A stretch of DNA of 50,288 nt from Hofstenia miamia (Eukaryota > Xenacoelomorpha > Acoela > Hofsteniidae): assembly GCA_900660155.1 (NCBI GenBank), contig CABFPE010000112.1, forward strand, positions 1,383,575-1,433,862, in the 5' to 3' direction. Below the pieces are notes generated by a model. That model saw nothing but the letters and a program-made list of their open reading frames with translations, was not told the origin of the DNA and made no database searches. Each line of letters begins with the position of its first letter. Within the stretch, counting starts at the first letter, position 1. A program made the position numbers and the translations under genes. Shown one piece after another: positions 12,754 through 23,762 of this stretch.

Positions 12754-13852
12754 CTTATAAAACTTACTTCGCCGCTATTTTTTACATTCACGTAACAGGT
12801 TAATGAGCGTATTTCTAGTCCAACCCATTAGCACATCTAGTAGATATGATCCAACTGTTCGTCCTTGGCGGCTCTTCATACTATTTGAGACTCTCGCTTT
12901 TTGCTGTATTTGAATTTCAGTGTAAAATAATTTATCTGTCTACTAGTATATGACCGTTTTGATCTCATAAACTTTATTGTATTTGTTAAACTATTATTAG
13001 ATTAGGGAGACTGGTAAAATATCTTAAAAACTCTCCCATATCTCCCTCTCAAACGATTATTCATAATTTGAAGGCATTTAAAGTAAACAAAGCAAATTGT
13101 TTATTAGCAATTATTGAATAAATTATTTTTTCACACCACTGAAAGACTAATTTTGACTTCAAGCAAAATGTCTCGCGCTAATAAAATCAAATTACCGCAT
13201 CGTGGAAATAGCGGTGATTGAGTTTGCAGGTTAGACGACGTCGCCGTTTGGAATGCACATGTTCCCTTAGCATTGGAATTGATTTGGAGGCCATGAAAAT
13301 ATTTCAAATATTCAAAAGTTCAACTTTCTTTGTTAAATTTACTTACAATCGTGCATGAATACAAAGTTTTTAAAAAACTTAATGCCACTTTTTAGGAGTT
13401 ATGGTCTAAATGCAATTAAGTTTTGCTAAGTACTTTCAAATTGCACCTTCCAATTTAATTGTTTTATAATTTTTTATCATCTAAAAGTGGGAAGGTTAGA
13501 CTAAAAGAAGTGGTTTTAACCTCCGCTTCGTAATGCCTCAAGAGGGCAGCACCATTGATAAAATGGCAGTGCAGTGCTGACAATAAATCTCAGTGGTCTT
13601 TATTATGATAAGTTTATCCATAAGTCACTGATAGAATTGTCTTTTGTTTTCAAAGAAATTTTAAAAGACTTAAAATGAATTTTCCATTGTTCGATCTCCT
13701 ATAAAATGTTTTACATTTAATTGAATATTACTTAAGGTTTCAATATGATTCTATTAGAATCAATAGTATAGGTACCTACTCGGGTATTCCGAGTCAATAA
13801 AAATGCGTTGGCCAATGTACGGTTTTTGCGAAGAGTTCATCTGAAGCCCCTA
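12754..13852. other. Non-coding stretch
   Basis: No gene is seen. A small CpG-containing patch lies at about 13190-13265 with a short ACCGC/GCGGT inverted repeat. Confidence 0.45.
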
Positions 13853-14190
13853 CAGAGATGGACACGGGCCGGGCTGGGCTGAAACTAGCCAGGCCCAAGA
13901 TTTAGGAAATTACGAACAAAAAACGGGCCGAATAAAATGAATTGTAACAATATTTTAAATATACATTTTTGAAACTCCAATAGAAGCGCATATCCAATTT
14001 TTTGTAACGTTCCATTGAAGATACATGCCAACCAAGCAACTTCTGCTCAGTCAGAAAGAGATTGTAGTCAAATTGCTACAACCAAAATTTAATGTGTTTA
14101 AATACATCAATAATTTTGACTGGCCGAAAACGGGCTTGAAATAATAGTTGACGGGCCGGGCCTGAAAAATTCGGCTCGTGCCTATCTCTA
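13853..14190. mobile_element. hAT-like MITE, about 338 bp
   Basis: The left end reads CAGAGATGGACACGGGCCG. The reverse complement of the right end reads TAGAGATAGGCACGAGCCG, so the ends match at about 15 of 19 positions. Both ends continue into a GGGCCGGGC-type motif, making the ends GC-rich around an AT-rich middle. A CAGNGATG terminus followed by GGGCCG is typical of hAT-group MITEs. I could not find a clear 8-bp target duplication, so the outer boundary may be off by a few bases. There is no coding capacity. Confidence 0.65.
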
Positions 14191-15103
14191 TATTCCAGAC
14201 TAGAACAAGTTTTCCTTATGCTGTTGTGCTTCTTTCTAGGGATTTGAATATATCTCCTCTATCCAGCTGCAATGTTCTGAATAGATCAGGTTTTATGCTC
14301 GGAAAAATGTATGATTGTAAACTTTTCCATTTCGATTTAGCATCTTATGTCACTATGATTAGTATCATTTTTACAATCTATGAAGAATGTTCATAAGATG
14401 TGAGACATTGTTGTATTTGAAATCTATTTTTGAGTGATGCTCCAAATGTTGTTAGTAGTCACATCACTATGGATTTTTTGTGATTTCTTCTAGCATTTTC
14501 CACAATTAAAATTCGATGTACTCGCATTTTAGTATCATTATAATTTGAGAAAACATATTTATGTAACAACAAATTTGGCTAGACAGTCAGGAAGCATGAT
14601 TGTTTTACCACGCCTGTATTTTTGACAACCGATTTGTATCGGAATTAACTTCCTTATTTTTCTTTCGCAAATTTTGACACGTATTACACATATAAACAAA
14701 CACACTCCAAACAAAACATATATAAGTTGGGGAAATTCGCTAATGATTTCAATGAAACCCCTGAGATATTTGGATTCCATAACTATATTACCTTTTGCTA
14801 CATTTATCTTTGCATTGTCCAAATATTTATGTATATGTTAATCAATACTTGAGACAACGATAAACTGCATGTCGGGTTTATATTTTGCAAACAAACATGC
14901 GGCTGTTTTGTAATCGACATGCATTTTGACATGATAAATATAACAGTATCAACTTGTTTGTTTAAGATTCTTGAATGGATTTCTATATATTCTTAGGTAA
15001 AAGTATGTTTTATGCAAAAAATAAACTTGAAAATATACAGCAACATCTAAGAAATAATCATACGAAGCATAGTCTAGAATAATATAAACTGAGAATCATA
15101 TAC

Positions 15104-15143
<40 letters not shown>

Positions 15144-16379
15144 GCATGTATGCATTTGTATATTATAATACATTATAAGTTTGAAAGAATTCAAATATAA
15201 CTTTTCAACATATTAACTTTCTGTGCTCTCAATGACGTAATAGAAATATATGTGTTGCTCATATCTATGCTAAATATTAGTTTATGTAAAAAAGTAGAGT
15301 TATTTTAAGATCGCTTAGATTTAGATGTAATACATGCGTATAATTGAGACTTTAATCAAAGCTTCTTTATGGCTTATTAAAATGATTAGTTAAGAGCTTT
15401 AATACATAGTTTATTAAAATGAGTGGCTCTCTGGTAGGGGCACCTTAGATCGTCTTTGTTTTTGTTATCGTTTTCTTAAAAGTTTATACGAGTAAATCTG
15501 CGTATATATCGTTTTAACATCATGCCTTTATCAAACAAACGCCGCTTAGCTCTTTAATAAAAATTGAATTTAAATACTGTTTTATGATTACAGGCAGAGT
15601 AGGACTGCCTTTGGATTTAGTTTCACATTTCTTTGATATTAACTTGCTCGGGGTATTTGTTATTTTAAAACTTTAATTGCTGATCGGCGCAATAACCATT
15701 TCTGAGAATTTTCTAATATTATTTCTGCACAACGAAACTATTATTTATCACTTCAAATCCACCGCTTTTATCGCCATCATCAATGAACTATATCTAATAA
15801 TTAATGAGTGCAGTTGATGCATTTTTTTAATTTTATATCGGTATTTTCTATTATGTGCTTAATTTTTTTATTTACAAAAAAATCTTGTTTGTAATGGTTT
15901 TGGATATGACAAACACGGCCTAATTTTTTCCGGATTACAACGGTTCGAGGTGAGCTTGACTAATACTGTAAAGGACCCTGGCTTGAAATCACGGCTCTGT
16001 TACAACTCTGAAGAGCATCATACTGTATGTTTGGATGGTTTTTTTACTGTTCTTAAGCTGTATGAATTATATTCATTCAAATAATAAAAATTACACCTTA
16101 AAGGTTTTATGTGTTGTTGCAAAATAATTCTCAACCATTAATAATGTTCACAATATTCCACATGGAAAAGAGGCATTTCTCATAAGCTTGAATTAAAATG
16201 TTTATTTAAGTAGTAAATTTGCAATTCTCTAATGCAATTTTCTTTTGTGGAAAGGAATTTGCCAATTTTAAACTCATTGAAAATACAACATATAAATATC
16301 ACATATCCTTTGTGAACTACATATTTGAATGAAACGGTTTACTTTGTTTTTGGATTTATCTGCTCAAAGGCATTGCAAA
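14191..16379. other. Non-coding stretch with an (AT)n tract
   Basis: No gene is seen. An (AT)-rich tract lies at about 15103-15142. The minus-strand 87-codon frame at 14559-14822 has one hydrophobic segment but no recognisable family and no splice context. Confidence 0.45.
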
Positions 16380-16790
16380 TACGATAATCTAGGGATAACT
16401 GATTAATGAACGTTTGCCACCATGGTAATTTTATGTGCAGCCCATTAATTAATCTCGAGTATGAACGTCATTTGATATTCTTCCTTGATGGTCTTTGCTT
16501 TGGTTGGATATTACCTTTCCTAATTAACGACTGAAGCACCGTCTACTGACGGAAATGCGCCACTTTACACTAAAAGCCATAAAGCACAAATTGACTTTCG
16601 AAAGTGCGACAGTAACAGATTTATCTTTGCCCCACATTTATTACCATTAATTTCTGGTACCTTTCCAAAACAGCGACAGCTGCTAAATGCCGCAAGAACT
16701 TTTGTTCAATCACTTTTCTAGTCTTTAATCGTCTAGTAAAAGCTTAGGAAGTTGATGACATCAATCATTTAAATTTGTGTCCCCTCTTTT
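16380..16790. promoter_or_regulatory. Candidate regulatory element
   Basis: This stretch has a more balanced composition than its surroundings and lacks repeats and open frames. It is crowded with short motifs of the kind bound by developmental factors. Examples are several TAATTA/ATTAAT homeodomain cores (16440-16530), a GACAGCTG E-box (about 16674), and a TGATGACATCAATCA Pbx/CRE-like run (about 16754). This is inference from motif density only. It could equally be ordinary intron. Confidence 0.2.
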
Positions 16791-16963
16791 AAATTAAACG
16801 AAATGTAAAGTAAATAAAATTTTTACTTTTATTTATTTTATGTAGGGTGTGATAGGGCTATTCAAAAAATGTTATTTTTATTTACAATCTGATTACATTT
16901 TACACGCATGTAACACTATATAGTGTTTGATGTTGATTTTTTAATCATTTATATATTCACTTT

Positions 16964-17003
<40 letters not shown>

Positions 17004-17006
<3 letters not shown>

Positions 17007-18173
17007 TTTCATAGCCAAGGGGTAGGTGTGGGTAGCTAAGCTACCACTGATGCAAGATTATTTAAATCCTACAATATTCATTATTGTCTCAGGACCGGGG
17101 GTCTACTCGGCCCATAAATATTTAATGCTCAACAAATGCGTTGAAACTTCATGTCCTAGGCTATAATCTTTAAAAAAATTCATAGTGATATAAAGGTGTT
17201 AGTTTTGGGTGTGGCTTTGGGGTCAATGTTTTCACAGTTGTTTCTCAACATTATACCAAATATAGTCATTAAGTTGTTAAAATTTTATCAATCAGTTTGA
17301 AATATTGAAGCAGTTGCATCCAAGATAGCGACACATCTCACTTTTGCTGTAATGATTTTTTCAAAGGTGTCTTATTTTCAAAATATATGACACTTCTAAG
17401 AATATTAGGTTCTCATAATTGTATAACAGTTTGTATTTTATCGAGTTTACGTCTACAAAAAGTAAAAAAGATGTTTAAGCGCTTATGATAAAACTACTTA
17501 GTCAATAGTTAAAGGCAAAAAAGATACCACTATAAGCATTGGTGAATCTAGACCTAATTTTTAGCAACAACTCTGCTCGTCTAACTTCACAACATATGAT
17601 GTTGCCTAAGAATACTTACTTCAGGTTCTTGGGGAATAGCATGAACTTGCTATCTTTATCTTTCAAGACCCGTTCACAGTTTTCTATTCTATTTATATAA
17701 AATTATTATAAAACCGTACGCTTTCTTTACACAATTAATCAGATCAACTTCTTAATAACCATTTAAGTATTTTTCTAACAGATAGCAGACTTCAGGCAAA
17801 ATAAGTTTTTTAATTGTTTCTAAAACAAAGTTTTTTGCCATCATTTTGAAAAATCTTGGGCTGTATTTAAATTACATCCAAGCAGGTTAAATAAAAAAAT
17901 CTCAAATTTTGCTTTGATTCAAAGTTACATTAATAGTTTATATTAATGTTTATCACTGCCTTTTGGAAAAACAGTGATCTTGCGTACTAAAATTTTTGAT
18001 CACACCTCTGCTTGGAATGAGTGTTCTAATAATTGTCAAAGGTTGATAAATGTGGTTGATTCATGCATTGATATCTATGTGCATATGCATATGCATGTAT
18101 GTATTACAGTGATATTTATATACCAAAAGTGAAAAATATAGCTACCCCTTTGAAAAGATCCTGGCTATGCCAA

Positions 18174-18175
<2 letters not shown>
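17004..18175. mobile_element. Candidate DNA transposon inserted in an (AT)n tract, about 1.17 kb
   Basis: The block is flanked on both sides by (AT)n: 16967-17003 on the left and 18176-18206 on the right. The left end reads CAGTTTCATAGCCAAGG. The right end reverse-complements to CATTGGCATAGCCAGGA. About 12 of 17 positions match, with CATAGCCA shared exactly. Just inside, both ends carry a GGGGTAG motif, and the left end has the palindrome GGTAGCTAAGCTACC. No transposase frame is present, so it would be non-autonomous. The ends suggest a hAT-like element. The target duplication cannot be read because both flanks are AT repeats. Confidence 0.5.
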
Positions 18176-18206
<31 letters not shown>

Positions 18207-18209
<3 letters not shown>

Positions 18210-19644
18210 ATCAACTTTAAATATATTAAATGCGATAATTTTTAAAATGCCATTTCGCTTTTTTAAATTGTGGGTGTCTCACCTGCATACTAACTTGACC
18301 TTCCTGGAAAAGAGCTGTTTCCATTTTAGAAAGCGAACATCATTTAATTGTATTATAGAAACATCAATACAAAAATGCATTTTAGAACTAGATGTATTTA
18401 ATTTAACCAATGACGTCATGACCAGACTTAGATAAGCGAATCTTTGAATGCTGCTGTTTTTGTGAGAGCTGGATAAAAGTGTCAACTGTGTCGTAATTTA
18501 TTCATCATACTGAATACGAAAGTGACACGAATGCAGAGGTCTTTATGCATAATCGTAATGCCCATAGTAACTAATCGTGTTTATACATTATTAATTTGGC
18601 TTAATTGATAATTAAGTATTTACTTTGGTTGAGGTTTTTTGAACTTTTATAATTCTAAGTTGAAAGCTTTAATGTAAATATCTCTATTTCTATGATAATT
18701 ACGTTGTATTGTTGTCTATCAAGTCGAATGCAAATCACATTTATTTTTGTATACATTCACGAACGAAATATTTGCAATAGTGCCTCAAAAGATATTGTTC
18801 CCTGGTTCATTTTAGTGATTTTCGTCATACCACTTGCCTAACACACAAGCCAATAATAATACCTCTGTTGGCTATGTGATTATATCTTTTATTTTTTAGT
18901 TTTGAATATAGGATGAGTCGAAATCCGGTCGAAATATCATTTGAACTCAGTTTTGAGAAAATATCAACCAGCTTTTGAAAAAATTCTTTGCTATGCCACT
19001 CCATCAATGCAACTAAAATTTTATCTTAAAATGATTACGCAGTTTTCTTTTGTGTTCGTGATTCCTAAGATGTTCAAATTTTTTGTGAGGTTAGTTATAA
19101 TTATTGGTCTGGATGCCGGGTTTTGTTTCATTAAAGCTTATTGTAAACATGAATGTAATGAAACTGCAAAAGTTTATTTAAACATTTTCCGACGCTATGT
19201 AAATCTGAACTGTCAGAAATCTATTCACGATGTGCGGATGAAAGTCGTTATAAATGTTTCCAAAGAAGAAAGTGTCGCGTAATTCATTTGGATTTGCGGC
19301 TGCAGCTTACTGCACTGCAAAATTTTTTTAAGACGCACTGCTTCCATGAATTGCTAAAGGAAGGAACCTATATTCCGGTGCTTGTTCTTAGTTTGTTTTC
19401 AACAGAGCTCTATTATTACATATAAATGTATAGAAGTTAATGGGCTCTAAGGGATGCGAAGGAACGAAAGGAGTAGTCGAGCGTAAAATTGTTAAATGGT
19501 TCGTTTAACAAACATAAAATATAATGTTGTTTTTTGTAAAGCATGACACCATTGAGTCTGTTTAAATATAATTCGGTGCCATTTAACATAACCAACAAAT
19601 CATGTTTGTCATTGATAAATTTAAGAATCATTCATTGCTGAGCT
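18207..19644. other. Non-coding stretch
   Basis: No supported gene is seen. A 113-codon open frame at 18941-19282 (plus) has no recognised motif and no plausible splice context. I do not call it. Confidence 0.45.
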
Positions 19645-19811
19645 GTATTAATGTTATGGACACTTATTGAATACATTGTCATATTAAGCAGTTATTAATT
19701 AAAAAATCCCAAGTCACAAGGGGAATTAAATTTATATTTTGCGTTTAAAACCTTTTGACCTTACAATATTGTAAATTTGCAGTTATCTGGTTATTGATAT
19801 GGGATGAAAAG
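19645..19811. repeat. Local tandem duplication, copy 1 (167 bp)
   Basis: It begins GTATTAATGTTATGGACAC and ends GATGAAAAG. It is followed after two bases by a second copy, from which it differs mainly by carrying 11 extra bases (AGCAGTTATTA). Confidence 0.9.
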
Positions 19812-19813
19812 CA

Positions 19814-19969
19814 GTATTAATGTTATGGACACTTATTCAATACATTGTCATATTAATTAAAAAATCCCAAGTCACAAGGGGAATTAAATTTATATTTTGC
19901 GTTTAAAACCTTTTGACCTTACAATATTGTAAATTTGCAGTTATCTGGTTATTGATATGGGATGAAAAG
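19814..19969. repeat. Local tandem duplication, copy 2 (156 bp)
   Basis: Direct repeat of 19645-19811. I see one substitution (TTGAATAC against TTCAATAC) and the 11-bp deletion. Near identity implies a recent duplication or an unresolved allelic difference. Confidence 0.9.
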
Positions 19970-20405
19970 AATTCTTTTATTGGTAGCCGTTTTTATTTGT
20001 ATCAATGACGTATGCTTACCTTGGTATAATCATTTAATTAATTTTAGTAAATTAAAAATTGTCCAAAAATTATTTCTTAGGTAATTGGTAATTTAATAAA
20101 TGTTCATGTGGGAATACCTTCTCTAATTATAAAATGCCTTGCGCTATAGATATTTCTATGCACTGAATATGTTTGTGGATCGGTTTTATCTCTTGACTGT
20201 TCGTGTGCAAGAACATTTGTGGAAACGGGTTGTTCCGCGGGTCGGTGCAATTTTTTGTTTTGTCGGATGTATTTTTTACTGGAGCTTTTTGGCTGGTCGC
20301 AACCTACCGCGATTTTTTATTGGTAGTCGTGGTCGGCCGCGGCCGTGCAGCTAAAAGTCGCAACCGACTGCCGGCACAAGCCGTTCCCGGTAGTAAGTTT
20401 TTTAT
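19970..20405. other. Non-coding stretch ending in a GC-rich patch at the gap edge
   Basis: From about 20225 to 20395 the sequence becomes clearly richer in G, C and CpG than its surroundings. Repeated GTCGCAACC-like words occur at about 20296 and 20358, directly before the N gap. It could be the edge of a transposon or other GC-rich repeat that defeated assembly. No gene is supported. Apparent long frames here only run through the Ns. Confidence 0.5.
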
Positions 20406-21347
20406 NNNNNNNNNNNNNNNNNNNNNNNNNNNNNNNNNNNNNNNNNNNNNNNNNNNNNNNNNNNNNNNNNNNNNNNNNNNNNNNNNNNNNNNNNNNNNNN
20501 NNNNNNNNNNNNNNNNNNNNNNNNNNNNNNNNNNNNNNNNNNNNNNNNNNNNNNNNNNNNNNNNNNNNNNNNNNNNNNNNNNNNNNNNNNNNNNNNNNNN
20601 NNNNNNNNNNNNNNNNNNNNNNNNNNNNNNNNNNNNNNNNNNNNNNNNNNNNNNNNNNNNNNNNNNNNNNNNNNNNNNNNNNNNNNNNNNNNNNNNNNNN
20701 NNNNNNNNNNNNNNNNNNNNNNNNNNNNNNNNNNNNNNNNNNNNNNNNNNNNNNNNNNNNNNNNNNNNNNNNNNNNNNNNNNNNNNNNNNNNNNNNNNNN
20801 NNNNNNNNNNNNNNNNNNNNNNNNNNNNNNNNNNNNNNNNNNNNNNNNNNNNNNNNNNNNNNNNNNNNNNNNNNNNNNNNNNNNNNNNNNNNNNNNNNNN
20901 NNNNNNNNNNNNNNNNNNNNNNNNNNNNNNNNNNNNNNNNNNNNNNNNNNNNNNNNNNNNNNNNNNNNNNNNNNNNNNNNNNNNNNNNNNNNNNNNNNNN
21001 NNNNNNNNNNNNNNNNNNNNNNNNNNNNNNNNNNNNNNNNNNNNNNNNNNNNNNNNNNNNNNNNNNNNNNNNNNNNNNNNNNNNNNNNNNNNNNNNNNNN
21101 NNNNNNNNNNNNNNNNNNNNNNNNNNNNNNNNNNNNNNNNNNNNNNNNNNNNNNNNNNNNNNNNNNNNNNNNNNNNNNNNNNNNNNNNNNNNNNNNNNNN
21201 NNNNNNNNNNNNNNNNNNNNNNNNNNNNNNNNNNNNNNNNNNNNNNNNNNNNNNNNNNNNNNNNNNNNNNNNNNNNNNNNNNNNNNNNNNNNNNNNNNNN
21301 NNNNNNNNNNNNNNNNNNNNNNNNNNNNNNNNNNNNNNNNNNNNNNN
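20406..21347. other. Assembly gap, 942 Ns
   Basis: An unbroken run of N. Nothing can be said about its content. Confidence 1.
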
Positions 21348-23137
21348 CTTTGATTACATGTACAGTTTATATGACATTTTACATGCTGGTGTTTTGTAGC
21401 ATGACAACAAATATTTACCAAGCGGTTTAATTTCCCCACTATTGACTACTGAGTACTTATCATGTGTACAACGCTTACATATTTTTGTTTGTTTCAGTAA
21501 CACGTTACTGTGTTTTCAAGCGAATCTGCCTTGAGATTAATCTAATCAATCTTGAACACTAGTTTAAATTGCCTAAAACAGAATTTTTCCACAGATTTTG
21601 GCCTACTCCTTCAAAAGTTTTGTTACTGTAAGAGATCAGGATATATTTGAATTGTAAACTAGTTTCATAAATTATCAGGGGCTGATCTGGAGATATTCGT
21701 TTTTTCGTTTTTTTACTACTATTATATTATGTTCTACCATTTTGTTAAATTAGTTTCGTTCGTTTTTGTTTTTAAATTGGTCTTAGGCATGTCAAATTCT
21801 TTTGAAACGTGGTATTCCTTCTGTGGGTCATACTCAGCTAGTCTTGTCAAATCGCGTCAAATTTTACGGTTCGTGTTGGTTCGGTTCCAAAAATCAACTC
21901 TTTTCCACGAGTGAATTTGTGCAGATACCTCTATTTGATTGATTAGAGCGGGATTGCTAGTGATAGGGCACTCTGCAGTTCTTGATCTAAATTAGCGTTT
22001 ACTAGTCTCCTCTTTTGAAAATTTTTACTTTTTTTACTTAAGAATCAATCATGAATATAAGCCAATTTATCTAGTTTGCCAAAATACATAGTCTTATGTA
22101 TGATACCTCATGAATTGAAAAGGAGGCCGATAATTTAAGTTCAAAGCCCACGTTAAGCAACACAAGTACAAATTTTTGTCAAATTTAGATGGCAATGGCA
22201 CAAGTCTAAGTCACCACAAGTGTAAGTGTGGTTGAAAGAACTCAGCCTAGAATCAATAGCCACTTACCAATTTGTGGGCATTGAACACCTTTCCTGAATA
22301 TATACGGTTAATTTTTAGCGCTTTTAGATATAATTAGATGAATCCTTTTAAGCCTGAGCATTGCCATTGTTTTCCTCCTGTTTTCTTTTGTTATTAAAGT
22401 AGTTCAATATTGACTGTCAAAAATTTCCCACATGAATAAGTGAAATGGCTCGATGAGAAAATATTTCTTGTGTAAACACTGGAGTTCATCAATGTGTTTA
22501 ACTAAGGACACTGTTGCTTTTCAATAATTGTAGAATGCATTTCTTGTTTAATTTGGTTGAGGAAAATTAATGATTGAATTTTCTCTAATTTCCTTTTTAA
22601 ATTTTAAGCTTTGATGTACTTTTAAATCGATTTTTCAATGCTGGATGGATATTTATGATTTAACTACTTTTGGAGATTATCTGTCAAAGCATTGCCCCTT
22701 TATATGCAGTAACACCACTGAGGTTGTTAAGCTATTTTTCATTCCATGCCATTTAATATTATTTTCTTATATTACTAAGACCTCCTATCATTTTTTGCAG
22801 TCAATGTCTCATTAGGTTTGATTTTAAATGGATTATCTTGTTTTTATTTATAACTGCAAGAAATTCACATTCGATGGAGAGTCAATTCATTTTTGAAATA
22901 TAAAGTACACTAAATATTTTTTTAACCGAAATTTATCCTGGCGATTTTTTTGGTTACTTGATGTTGTCTTACTGAAGTTCTCGTATCTCATTGATGGCCA
23001 TAAGCTGAATTTTTTGCCCAATCCCGGCTGATATTTTGCTATGCTCTTTTTGACCAATGTGAAATTTTTTGACGCTGTTTCTTACCCATGAATAAAAATT
23101 TTCAGTTCACATTGATTTTTCGGCTTTCTACTTGAGA
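21348..23137. other. Non-coding stretch
   Basis: No gene or bounded repeat is recognised. Confidence 0.45.
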
Positions 23138-23756
23138 CCTGGGTGACCAGAGATTTTTGGTCCCGTACTGTCCCGTCTCGTATACAGATTTACAGTCCCG
23201 GTGCGAGTCTAGCCCAGAGACATTTGGTTTCAGTTCTATTATTTTTGGTGCCAAAAACCTTTTTTCGGTTTCGTATCGAGATTAGTTGTGCTAAAGTTGT
23301 GAATTATTAATGAAAGGACTACTAAATGGAAAATATTTTAGTTTATGTTCGGTCCCATATTTTGTTTCCTCCGCCAAGGAGGTTGTTTTTGGTAGCGTTG
23401 GTTTGTTTGTTTGTCTGTTACCAACTTTACGGCAAAAGTAATAGATGGATTGACCTCAAATTTTCACCAGAGGTGCGTCTCCGCCCAAGGAGGAATCCCT
23501 TAAATTTTGGTGCTGATCTAGGAGACACAAGCTGCTTGGCGGAGGTCTGCGCTCCCCGAGTGTTTTTCTAGTTTTTGATTTTTTCGTCATTCCCGCTAGA
23601 CTGATTCCAGAATTGATCAGATAGGACTTTACTTTGTTTGTTCAAGTTTTAAAACTTTGGTTTTCGAAAATTCACAGTAAAGTTTCTTGTTAAAATTTAG
23701 CAGTTTTCGGCCTGTAAATATTTAAATTTTTGCGCAACTGGGCCTCTGTCCACCTG
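23138..23756. mobile_element. Possible hAT-like element containing a nested repeat
   Basis: The left end reads CCTGGGTGACCAGAGA and runs into a GGTCCCGTACTGTCCCG stretch. The right end reverse-complements to CAGGTGGACAGAGG. The two ends are similar with one or two indels. GGGTGACCAGA followed by a TCCCG-rich stretch is a start seen in hAT-group elements. I found no target duplication. The dispersed repeat at 23368-23575 sits inside and would have inserted later. Boundaries are tentative. Confidence 0.3.
23368..23575. repeat. Dispersed repeat with CCTCCGCCAAG inverted ends
   Basis: CCTCCGCCAAG at 23368-23378 is inverted as CTTGGCGGAGG at 23535-23545. It is followed by TCTGCGCTCCCCGAGTG and TTTTCTAGTTTTT. 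Between them are a GTTTGTTTGTTTGTCTGTTA run and an ACGGCAAAAGT motif. This layout (a GTTTGTTTG run, then ACGGxAAAAGT, ending in GGCGGAGGTCTGCGCTC) is one I associate with a repeat seen in many marine invertebrate genomes. That association is from memory, not a search. The 81-codon frame across it is a by-product of the repeat. Confidence 0.6.
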
Positions 23757-23762
23757 AGTCAA

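Noticed and set aside
18941..19282. 113-codon open frame as a gene
   Set aside because: No recognisable motif, no splice or promoter context, and the length is possible by chance in 50 kb of such sequence.
20203..21439. Three very long open frames (345-398 codons) on both strands
   Set aside because: They consist almost wholly of Ns in the assembly gap. The real flanking codons show no domain.
23326..23571. 81-codon open frame read as a small protein
   Set aside because: It lies entirely within the dispersed repeat and its sequence follows from the repeat, including the GTTTG run.
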